Made by a program: the position numbers and the translations under genes
NCBI GenBank assembly: GCA_027341705.1
Contig: DAIELO010000016.1
Span: forward strand, 1-12,056
Origin: Caryophanales bacterium
GTDB taxonomy: Bacteria > Bacillota > Bacilli > Alicyclobacillales > SLC66
Direction: 5' to 3'
DNA length: 12,056 bases
Part shown: positions 6,092-11,127 of the stretch, one piece after another
Layout of the letters: each line of letters opens with the position of its first letter
How positions within the stretch are numbered: position 1 is the first letter of the stretch
The notes under the pieces: model-generated
Databases searched by the model: none
What the model saw: only the letters and a program-made list of their open reading frames with translations
Told to the model about the DNA's origin: nothing

Positions 6092-6562
6092 ATGATTAAT
6101 CAAGCAAAACTTACCGAACTCCACATTAAAATCTTACCCCATGGGGCAGATCGTGTGCTGGAACTGCTTGAAAAACACGTCGATCGAGTAGAGTTTGTCT
6201 CCTTTGTCATTGAAAAGGTTCCTCTGCTCATCATTGGTCGACATGGCATGATAGCGCGACTCCCTCAAAACAATGTGGCACAAAAGTTCTCCCAACCGGC
6301 TGAGATAATAAACGCCTTGCGGGGTTTCTTTACTCAGCAAGAAACCTTATACTTATTCATTAACTTGCCCAATCTACCGGTGCCCCAACATGTCAGCGAT
6401 CTCATTGAAGAAATTGCTGACAAACTGCAAACAGCAGAAAATATCCGCCGCCAAATTGATGATGCACTTGATCACCGCGACCAAGCAGCTTTTTTACGAT
6501 GGACACAGCAATTAAGGACGTTAGAAGCGAAAGATTCTTCGTCACTCATTTGCGGATCTTAA
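6092..6562 (+). CDS. Uncharacterised protein with C-terminal IDEAL motif
   Basis: 156-residue soluble protein of unknown function. Seen: a C-terminal helix-rich segment, NIRRQIDDALDHRDQAAF (117-134) then LRWTQQLRTL (135-144). It matches the IDEAL motif (I-D-x-A-L-D-x-x-D-x-x-x-F-x-x-L-T-x-x-L) found at the C-terminus of YpiB-type proteins in Bacilli. The N-terminal 110 residues have alternating hydrophobic strands (VEFVSFVIEKVPLLIIG, 33-49; ETLYLFINLPNLP, 84-96) and do not clearly match the UPF0302 domain that precedes IDEAL in YpiB, though a very divergent copy is possible. No signal peptide or membrane helix. The ATG at 6092 follows AAGGGGG with 8-nt spacing; an in-frame start 84 bp upstream has no ribosome site. 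It is followed after 17 bp by the DUF3055-like gene, so the two probably form an operon. Confidence 0.7.
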   Translation: MINQAKLTELHIKILPHGADRVLELLEKHVDRVEFVSFVIEKVPLLIIGRHGMIARLPQNNVAQKFSQPAEIINALRGFFTQQETLYLFINLPNLPVPQHVSDLIEEIADKLQTAENIRRQIDDALDHRDQAAFLRWTQQLRTLEAKDSSSLICGS

Positions 6563-6579
6563 CACACAGGAGCGATAGT

Positions 6580-6849
6580 ATGGACATTACATTAGACATC
6601 ATGTATGACGAGACTGAAGTTGCACCCGCTCGTTTTATTGGATTTGTGGGAGATCACAGTCGTTTTGACTTAGCCATCATCACCACAAATAATTTCTTTG
6701 GCAAAAAAATAGTGTGCTGCCTTCAGACAGGCCGATCTGCCATTTTAAGTGCACAAGAGGCAGAAGAGGCAGAGTACATTCAAACAGCATTTCAAGTTAG
6801 CCAAGAAGAAGCGAGCGAACTTTCGTTGTTTTTATCCACCAATTTGTAA
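6580..6849 (+). CDS. DUF3055-like small cytosolic protein
   Basis: 89-residue protein. Seen: MYDETEVAPARFIGFVGDHS, then FDLAIITTNNFFGKK, QTGRSAILSAQEAEEAEYIQ and a C-terminal SQEEASELSLFLS. I associate the segments RFxGFV, TNxFFGK, CxQTGRSxxLS and EYIxxAF with the DUF3055 family of Bacilli, from memory. The fold looks like a small beta sheet plus a C-terminal helix; function unknown. The ATG at 6580 has AGGAG (6568-6572) with 7-nt spacing, which decides the start over an earlier in-frame ATG inside the previous gene. It is likely co-transcribed with the IDEAL-motif gene. Its 3' end faces the convergent 152-residue gene with 24 bp between, where only a 5-bp ATTCC/GGAAT hairpin is visible. Confidence 0.75.
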   Translation: MDITLDIMYDETEVAPARFIGFVGDHSRFDLAIITTNNFFGKKIVCCLQTGRSAILSAQEAEEAEYIQTAFQVSQEEASELSLFLSTNL

Positions 6850-6873
6850 ACGCACAGGGTCGCATTCCATTGA

Positions 6874-7332
6874 TCAGGAATCAAAAGTCAACATCCCTTG
6901 ATACCTTTCGGTAAATGCGGCTGCGACCCGACTGTGTTCTTGTTCCGCCTCCACTGCTTCGAGCGTCGCTTCTGGCCCTTCCCCTAAGACACGCAAAAAA
7001 TACAACGTACGTGCTGCTTGCCCCCGAGGGTAATAGGCACCATACCACTCATCGCCCACCATGAACATGGCACCTAGTGCTAATTTTTGCGATGACCCAC
7101 CCGATTCAGTGAGTTCCACAAAAAACACAGCCTCCACTTTATCCTGCACTTGTTCCTCATACAATTTGCCGGGGTACTCCAGTACCAAACCATCTTCCTT
7201 GTCGTCATTAATCAAAAACCAAAGCCAATGATCCTCACGTTCAAAACGCACGAGCAAAAGCTGATTGTCCTCAAAAAAGAACGCACAATGTTCTGCATTC
7301 TTAAATTGTATCAATGGATTAGTTCGTTCCAT
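6874..7332 (-). CDS. Hypothetical protein with DUF1292-like C-terminal half
   Basis: 152-residue acidic, soluble protein. The C-terminal part (about 90-150), EWYGAYYPRG, TLYFLRVLGEG, then EAVEAEQEHSRVAAAF, resembles the DUF1292 (YrzB) pattern of a YAxLxP strand, a y-x-FRV strand, an acidic turn and a terminal helix. The His-rich protein at 8201-8554 shows the same pattern. The N-terminal half (FKNAEHCAFFFEDNQLLLVRF, 10-30; WLWFLINDDKEDG, 36-48) also looks like a beta-rich repeat and could be an older duplication of the same fold. Function unknown. The ribosome site is weak (GTAGGG, about 7 nt before the ATG). It lies 9 bp after a 40-residue membrane peptide gene and is probably translated with it. 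Confidence 0.65.
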   Translation of the reverse strand: MERTNPLIQFKNAEHCAFFFEDNQLLLVRFEREDHWLWFLINDDKEDGLVLEYPGKLYEEQVQDKVEAVFFVELTESGGSSQKLALGAMFMVGDEWYGAYYPRGQAARTLYFLRVLGEGPEATLEAVEAEQEHSRVAAAFTERYQGMLTFDS

Positions 7333-7341
7333 TTATATACC

Positions 7342-7464
7342 CTACGCGCGAATTGCTCTTGATTGCTTTTCTAGAGCCTTATTCACGTTTTCCTCTGTAA
7401 TTGTGCTACAAACATAGAGCATCGCAATGCCAGCAAGCATTGCCGCAATCGTACCCAAAACCAT
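7342..7464 (-). CDS. 40-residue single-pass membrane peptide
   Basis: Small ORF from ATG at 7464 to TAG at 7342-7344. It has one of the best ribosome sites in the window, AAAGGAGGG 6 nt before the ATG, which is the main reason to believe it. The peptide starts MVLGTIAAMLAGIAMLYVCS (one membrane helix, residues 2-19), followed by a polar helical tail, TITEENVNKALEKQ then SRAIRA, rich in charge and probably cytosolic. Nine bases separate it from the next gene, so the two look like an operon. I do not recognise the family. It may be a membrane anchor or modulator for the downstream protein, but only position supports that. Confidence 0.72.
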   Translation of the reverse strand: MVLGTIAAMLAGIAMLYVCSTITEENVNKALEKQSRAIRA

Positions 7465-7556
7465 GACTTTCCCTCCTTTAAAATATGATGTATCGTTATA
7501 TTACCACAAGACGTTCATGAAGAGACTAAAAGCCATTATTCTGTCACGAATGTGTC

Positions 7557-7565
7557 TGTTATAAT
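7557..7565 (+). promoter_or_regulatory. Extended -10 promoter of the 66-residue membrane protein gene
   Basis: TGTTATAAT: TG at 7557-7558 and a perfect TATAAT at 7560-7565, 31 bp before the ATG. No convincing -35. It lies in the 132-bp gap between the two divergent small membrane protein genes. On the other strand of that gap no clear promoter was found. Confidence 0.55.
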
Positions 7566-7596
7566 ATTGTGGAACTTACTGTGAGGAGTGAACGCG

Positions 7597-7797
7597 ATGA
7601 ACAGACCCCTAAGGTACACCCTGTTTACGCTGGTTTTTTTGTTTGGATTTACCGGGTTTTTAGTGGGAACACCGGTCATGAAAATTACCATGCTAATACT
7701 TGCTGTGTTCATAGGGATATTAGCTGATGGAATAGATAATCTGAAAGACAGACCATTTCAGCAGTATAATGAGCTTCATGGCCACTATAAAAAGTAG
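7597..7797 (+). CDS. 66-residue two-helix membrane protein
   Basis: Starts at ATG 7597, 8 nt after GAGGAG (7583-7588); an in-frame GTG at 7588 overlaps that site and is rejected. Seen: RPLRYTLFTLVFLFGFTGFL (helix 1, about 6-23), a short turn GTPVMK, then ITMLILAVFIGILADGID (helix 2, about 30-47) and a polar tail ending HYKK. This is a membrane hairpin with the basic ends probably cytosolic. Function unknown. It lies 27 bp before the YmcA-like gene with no terminator between, so the two may be co-transcribed. Confidence 0.75.
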   Translation: MNRPLRYTLFTLVFLFGFTGFLVGTPVMKITMLILAVFIGILADGIDNLKDRPFQQYNELHGHYKK

Positions 7798-7824
7798 GAC
7801 AGTACACAAAAAGGAGAGATAAAA

Positions 7825-8121
7825 TTGGAACTACGCAATGACATTTTAAAGCGTGCCACCGAACTGGGGGCACTGTTAGCCCAAACTGAAGAGGTCGTGG
7901 ACTTTAAAACGGCAGAACAGTCGCTTTTGCAACATCCTGTTGCAAAAGAAAAACTCGACCAACTCAAAGCAATGAATGGTAATCAAGAAGCCGTAGATAA
8001 GACACTTCAAGAGCTTGACACCATCCCGGAAGTACAAAATTTCCAAAAGTCCCAGGAACAAGTTCAAGCGCTGCTTCAAACTGTCTCGCAAATCGTGGCA
8101 AACAGCGTGATGAATGTCTAA
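7825..8121 (+). CDS. Short YlbF/YmcA-family (RicA/RicF-like) protein
   Basis: 98-residue alpha-helical protein of the YlbF/YmcA family (COG3679). In B. subtilis, YmcA (RicA), YlbF (RicF) and YaaT (RicT) form a complex that affects Spo0A phosphorelay, competence and RNase Y-dependent mRNA processing and carries iron-sulfur clusters. Seen: an N-terminal helix, RATELGALLAQTEEVVDFKT (10-29), an AExxLxxxPxAxxKLxxLK region, and the C-terminal family core PEVQNFQKSQEQVQALLQTV (68-87) then NSVMN, close to the YmcA pattern IPxxQxFxxSQxxVNxLLQ. It is much shorter than B. subtilis YmcA (about 143 residues), with a reduced middle, no C-terminal tail and no cysteine at all. The start is TTG at 7825, chosen for AAGGAG (7811-7816) with 8-nt spacing. 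Confidence 0.8.
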   Translation: MELRNDILKRATELGALLAQTEEVVDFKTAEQSLLQHPVAKEKLDQLKAMNGNQEAVDKTLQELDTIPEVQNFQKSQEQVQALLQTVSQIVANSVMNV

Positions 8122-8122
8122 T

Positions 8123-8152
8123 TTGACCACTTGATATAGCAAATGCTATGAT
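8123..8152 (+). promoter_or_regulatory. Promoter of the His-rich DUF1292 gene, with palindrome
   Basis: TTGACC (8123-8128), 18-bp spacer, TATGAT (8147-8152) with TG at 8144-8145, so it has both a -35 and an extended -10. Inside the spacer and -10, ATAGCA (8136-8141) and TGCTAT (8144-8149) form a perfect 6-2-6 inverted repeat. The clpP promoter carries the same two half-sites in the opposite order. Confidence 0.65.
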
Positions 8153-8200
8153 GAACACGCATATTTGCAAAGAAACGCCTTGAAAAGAGGGATCTCACAC

Positions 8201-8554
8201 TTGGCAAACGATCATGACCATAATCATGACCATAACCACGATCACAACCACGATCATCATGATCACGATCACGAGCACGATCAAGATGATATAGTGATTC
8301 TGGAAGATGAAGAAGGCAATGAACACGAGTTTATCATTGCTGAAACTTTTGAGGTCAACACGAACCTCTATGCAGTACTCGTATCTGCAGATGGCACTTC
8401 AGAGGAAGGATACATCTTCCGAGTCGAAGAGAAAGAAGAAGAGGGAGACACTTTCCTTGACTTTGTACCCATCGAAGATGATCAAGAGTGGAAAGAAGTA
8501 GAACAAGTATACAACGAACTAATTGAGGAAGACGAAGAAGAAGACGCTGACTAA
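8201..8554 (+). CDS. DUF1292 (YrzB-like) protein with His-rich N-terminus
   Basis: 117-residue, very acidic cytosolic protein. Residues 4-27 are an alternating D/N-His tract with 12 histidines. Residues about 31-108 carry the DUF1292 pattern: IVILEDEEGNEHEF, then ETFEVNTNLYAVLV, GYIFRVEEKEEEG, and FVPIEDDQEW with a terminal helix EVEQVYNELIEE. The domain is common in Bacilli (B. subtilis YrzB) and has no known function. The His tract is expected to bind Zn, Ni or Co in the manner of His-rich metallochaperone tails; this is inference. The start is TTG at 8201, behind AAGAGGGATC; an in-frame TTG at 8165 has no ribosome site. It has its own promoter and terminator. No metal transporter or GTPase gene is adjacent. 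Confidence 0.85.
   Translation: MANDHDHNHDHNHDHNHDHHDHDHEHDQDDIVILEDEEGNEHEFIIAETFEVNTNLYAVLVSADGTSEEGYIFRVEEKEEEGDTFLDFVPIEDDQEWKEVEQVYNELIEEDEEEDAD
8210..8281 (+). repeat. Degenerate Asp/Asn-His codon repeat
   Basis: In-frame hexamer repeats of the form GAYCAY/AAYCAY (for example GATCATGACCAT) encode the His tract. C and T vary freely at third positions, so the amino-acid pattern looks kept by selection rather than by recent slippage. The tract could still change length easily. Confidence 0.8.
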
Positions 8555-8572
8555 TTGTCAGCGTCTTTTTTT
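8541..8572 (+). terminator. Intrinsic terminator overlapping the end of the DUF1292 gene
   Basis: AAGACGCTGAC (8541-8551) pairs with GTCAGCGTCTT (8557-8567) in an 11-bp stem with loop TAATT, followed by T-rich 8566-8572. The left arm is coding (last codons) and the TAA stop codon lies in the loop. Read leftward, the same hairpin is followed by TCTTCTTC, so it may also stop birA transcription. Confidence 0.9.
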
Positions 8573-8579
8573 ACTTTTG

Positions 8580-9572
8580 TTATGACATCACATGTGCAGA
8601 TAGTATATCTCCACTGTATAATTTTTTTATTTGACGATCCGCTAATCTTACCACCAACGCCCCATCGTCAGCGATATCTTCAGCGATGCCTGCTATTTTC
8701 ATGGAACCTACATCTACTTCCACAAATTTACCTATCGTCACACTATGATCCCTAATATAATTCAGCACCTCCGAGAAATCTCCGCCCTTACGATAGGAGT
8801 CGTATAATGTTTCAAAAGCTAGCAGCACAGCGGCCACTACCTGTGCACGCTTAATCGGTTTACTCACTATTTCATGGAGTGAACAGACATTGTCTTGCAG
8901 CGAATCAGGAAACATGGTGGGCAACGTGTTCGCGTTAATTCCCACTCCAACGATGATATACTGAATTAAATTTCCTTCGGCACTGACTTCGGTAAGAATA
9001 CCACTGATTTTTTTGTCATTAAACAACACATCATTCGGCCATTTTATCTGTACTTGCTCATTGGATAAAGCGGCAAGTGATCTTGCTACAGCGACAGCTG
9101 CCAGTGAAGTGAGTTTAGAAGCCTCAGCAATGGAAAGTGACGGACGGATAATGAGAGACATGAAAATCCCTGATTTTGGCGGCGAAATCCACTTTCTATT
9201 AAACCTGCCACGACCTTGCGTTTGTTCATCGGCAATTACCAAAGTGCCATCCAAAGCCCCATCCTCCGCTAAGATGCGCGCCACATTATTCGTAGAATCT
9301 ACGATCTCTCGATAAGTGACATGACTGCCAAGGACGCTCGATGTGATGCATGCTTTGAGTTCGTGAGCCGTCACAAAATCAACAGAATCATCAAGTCGAT
9401 ACCCTTTGTTGGTGACTGCCTCCACACGATAACCTTGACTTTGCAACGCGTGGATATGTTTCCAAACTGCCGTTCTGCTTGTATGAAGCGATGCACAGAT
9501 CTCTTTGCTTGATACAAATTTCCCCTGCGCGTTTTTCAACATGTCCAACACCATATCTCGTGCGGAACTCAC
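8580..9572 (-). CDS. birA: Bifunctional biotin--protein ligase / biotin operon repressor BirA
   Basis: 330-residue group II BirA. It makes biotinyl-AMP and transfers biotin to the carrier lysine of carboxylases; the loaded dimer binds operator DNA. Seen: an N-terminal winged helix-turn-helix (about 5-60: VSSKEICASLHTSRTAVWKHIHALQ-like, then GYRV and NKGYRL), the adenylate/biotin loop GRGRFNRKW (about 117-125), KWPNDV, GILTEV, GVGINAN, and a C-terminal SH3-like domain ending with VEVDVG, GALVV and SGDI. Both functions appear intact. The GTG at 9572 is chosen because AGGGGAG lies 6 nt upstream; a TTG at 9578 abuts that site. It is 19 bp after bioY and so co-transcribed with it, which makes the repressor control its own gene through the operator at 10229-10262. 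Confidence 0.96.
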   Translation of the reverse strand: MSSARDMVLDMLKNAQGKFVSSKEICASLHTSRTAVWKHIHALQSQGYRVEAVTNKGYRLDDSVDFVTAHELKACITSSVLGSHVTYREIVDSTNNVARILAEDGALDGTLVIADEQTQGRGRFNRKWISPPKSGIFMSLIIRPSLSIAEASKLTSLAAVAVARSLAALSNEQVQIKWPNDVLFNDKKISGILTEVSAEGNLIQYIIVGVGINANTLPTMFPDSLQDNVCSLHEIVSKPIKRAQVVAAVLLAFETLYDSYRKGGDFSEVLNYIRDHSVTIGKFVEVDVGSMKIAGIAEDIADDGALVVRLADRQIKKLYSGDILSAHVMS

Positions 9573-9591
9573 AGACAACTCCCCTTTTGTA

Positions 9592-10185
9592 TTAATCCAG
9601 CGTAACGACTTTTGTATGTGCAGTACCGATCAGTGCAGATGATGGATATATTTTTCTGATTGGCACCACAATCAATGTGGCAACGATTGATTTTATTACA
9701 TCCCCTGGCAAATACGGATAACACCCTAACACCATTGCTTTTGAAAATGAAATTTTCAGTACATGCGCTAACCATGGAACGCCGACAAAATACATAATCA
9801 ACGAACCAAACACCTCAATGACCAAAAAGCTAAGTACATATGAGCGAATACCTTGACTCTTTATTTTTGACATAAAATAACCAATGAGCAGTGCGGCAAA
9901 AGGCCAACTCCAGACAAAGCCTGCGCTAGGTCCCAAAATCACTGCGAGTCCACCTGTTCCTCCGACGAATGGCAGTCCCAGTGTCGCCAACACAATCACC
10001 AAAAACACGCTAAAAAAACCATACCCTGCTCCCAAAAACGCACCTGCCAGCATAATAGCCAACGTAGCTAAAGTAATCGGTACAGGAGTAAATCCCAAAT
10101 TAATATTTAAAAAACCAAAAACAACAAGCAATGCCGCAAACAAGGCACTAAAAACAATCCCGCGAACAGTAAGTTGCAACTTCAT
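9592..10185 (-). CDS. bioY: BioY-family biotin transporter, ECF S component
   Basis: 197-residue integral membrane protein that captures biotin and, with the energy-coupling factor (two ATPases plus EcfT), imports it. Seen: about six hydrophobic helices, the family motif GGTGGLAVILGPSAGFVWSW (75-94), and the late YLPGDVIKSIVA motif (about 157-168), a BioY hallmark. Length is typical. The ATG at 10185 has GAAGGGG about 5 nt upstream. It is the first gene of the bioY-birA operon. The divergent ecfA genes are the likely energisers, although BioY can also share a general ECF module. No biotin biosynthesis gene is in the window. Confidence 0.95.
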   Translation of the reverse strand: MKLQLTVRGIVFSALFAALLVVFGFLNINLGFTPVPITLATLAIMLAGAFLGAGYGFFSVFLVIVLATLGLPFVGGTGGLAVILGPSAGFVWSWPFAALLIGYFMSKIKSQGIRSYVLSFLVIEVFGSLIMYFVGVPWLAHVLKISFSKAMVLGCYPYLPGDVIKSIVATLIVVPIRKIYPSSALIGTAHTKVVTLD

Positions 10186-10212
10186 GATTCCCCTTCACCC
10201 CATTATTTGATA

Positions 10213-10221
10213 TGCTATAAT
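10213..10221 (+). promoter_or_regulatory. Rightward extended -10 promoter for the ecfA genes
   Basis: TGCTATAAT with TATAAT at 10216-10221 and TG at 10213-10214. The -35 region (10193-10198) is poor. Transcription would start near 10228, at the left edge of the BirA operator, and run toward ecfA1. It lies inside the left arm of a 14-bp inverted repeat. Confidence 0.65.
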
Positions 10222-10228
10222 CCAGAGT

Positions 10229-10262
10229 ATTGTTAACCTATTATTTTTAACAAGTTAACAAT
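10229..10262. promoter_or_regulatory. BirA operator (bio box)
   Basis: ATTGTTAAC (10229-10237) and GTTAACAAT (10254-10262) form a perfect 9-bp inverted repeat with a 16-bp AT-rich spacer. The half-sites TTGTTAACC and AGTTAACAA match the known BirA box TTGTTAACC-N14-16-GGTTAACAA closely. The site lies between two facing promoters and covers both predicted start regions, so one repressor dimer could shut both. The birA gene with an intact DNA-binding domain is in the regulated operon, which strongly supports the call. Confidence 0.92.
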
Positions 10263-10266
10263 TAGG

Positions 10267-10275
10267 ATTGTAGCA
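10267..10275 (-). promoter_or_regulatory. Leftward extended -10 promoter for bioY-birA
   Basis: On the minus strand TGCTACAAT, with TACAAT at 10272-10267 and TG at 10275-10274. A weak -35 (TTTGCA, 16 bp upstream, 10294-10289) is possible. Transcription would start near 10260 inside the right operator half-site and run to bioY, giving a leader of about 75 nt. Confidence 0.6.
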
Positions 10276-10308
10276 TATATTACTACTATGCAAAAGAGGA
10301 AAAATCGC

Positions 10309-11127
10309 ATGAATCATCATCTTCCCCTAGTGGAACTAGAAAATGTCTCGGTCGCTTTCGATCACCCACCAGCGATTCACCATGTACTTCGCGATATTAA
10401 TCTTGCCATTGCACATGGAGAATGGGTGGGTATTGTAGGCAAAAACGGAAGTGGCAAAAGTACACTTGCCAAAGTAATCGCCGCAATCTGTCCCCTCTCC
10501 CGTGGAAAAATACACGTCAATAACCGCGCAGTGCAGATGGTATTTCAAAATCCAGAAGCACAAATTGTGGCAGAAACCGTATTTGAAGAAGTTTGTTTTG
10601 GATTAGAAAATCAATCGTTCGATCCGTCCTTGATGAAAAGTCGCGTGCGCGAAGTGTTACAACAAGTTGGCCTGCACGTCCCTCTTGATCAATCGATTAG
10701 TAGTTTGTCTGGAGGCCAAAAACAACTTTTAAATATTGCAAGTTGTCTTGCCGTAGATGCGCCTTTGCTCATTTTTGATGAAGCAACAGCCATGCTTGAT
10801 CCCTTGGCAAGAAACAAGATAATAGAAATTGCTCGTCAATTACACACCAATGGACAGACAATCATGTGGATTACACAATGGATGGAAGAACTCGCTGGGG
10901 TGGATCGTGTGATCGCATTGGAAGATGGCGAAATAGTATTTAACGGTGAACGCCAAGCCTTTTTTTACACAACAATCGAGGGATCAGACATAAGTCCATG
11001 TGAACAGCTTGGATTTACACTGCCTTATGTGGTTCAAGTTGCAAAACACCTGCTCGCGCTTGGTCGATCACTCGCCTTTTTGCCAATTTCTGCAGAACAA
11101 TTCGTACAGGTGGTGAAAAACAGATGA
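10309..11127 (+). CDS. ecfA1: ECF transporter ATPase, first subunit (EcfA1-like)
   Basis: 272-residue ABC-type ATPase of an energy-coupling factor transporter, a peripheral membrane subunit that pairs with the next gene product to drive EcfT. Seen: Walker A GKNGSGKST (44-52), Q-loop VFQNPEAQIV with Q80 (the NPE segment is typical of EcfA/CbiO), signature LSGGQKQ (133-139), Walker B LLIFDEATAMLD (153-164). The switch region reads WITQWMEE: position 190 is Gln where EcfA proteins normally have the H-loop His. The ATG at 10309 follows AGAGG with 9-nt spacing; an in-frame ATG at 10288 lacks a ribosome site. The stop overlaps the next start as ATGA. Divergent from bioY and sharing its BirA operator, so it is probably dedicated to biotin uptake. 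Confidence 0.93.
   Translation: MNHHLPLVELENVSVAFDHPPAIHHVLRDINLAIAHGEWVGIVGKNGSGKSTLAKVIAAICPLSRGKIHVNNRAVQMVFQNPEAQIVAETVFEEVCFGLENQSFDPSLMKSRVREVLQQVGLHVPLDQSISSLSGGQKQLLNIASCLAVDAPLLIFDEATAMLDPLARNKIIEIARQLHTNGQTIMWITQWMEELAGVDRVIALEDGEIVFNGERQAFFYTTIEGSDISPCEQLGFTLPYVVQVAKHLLALGRSLAFLPISAEQFVQVVKNR

Noticed and set aside
6850..6873. Terminator between the DUF3055-like gene and the convergent 152-residue gene.
   Set aside because: Only a 5-bp ATTCC/GGAAT stem with no T-tract; too weak to call.
8210..8281. The regular repeat as a CRISPR or a non-coding tandem array.
   Set aside because: There are no spacers, and it is in frame within a well-formed gene, encoding a His-rich tract.
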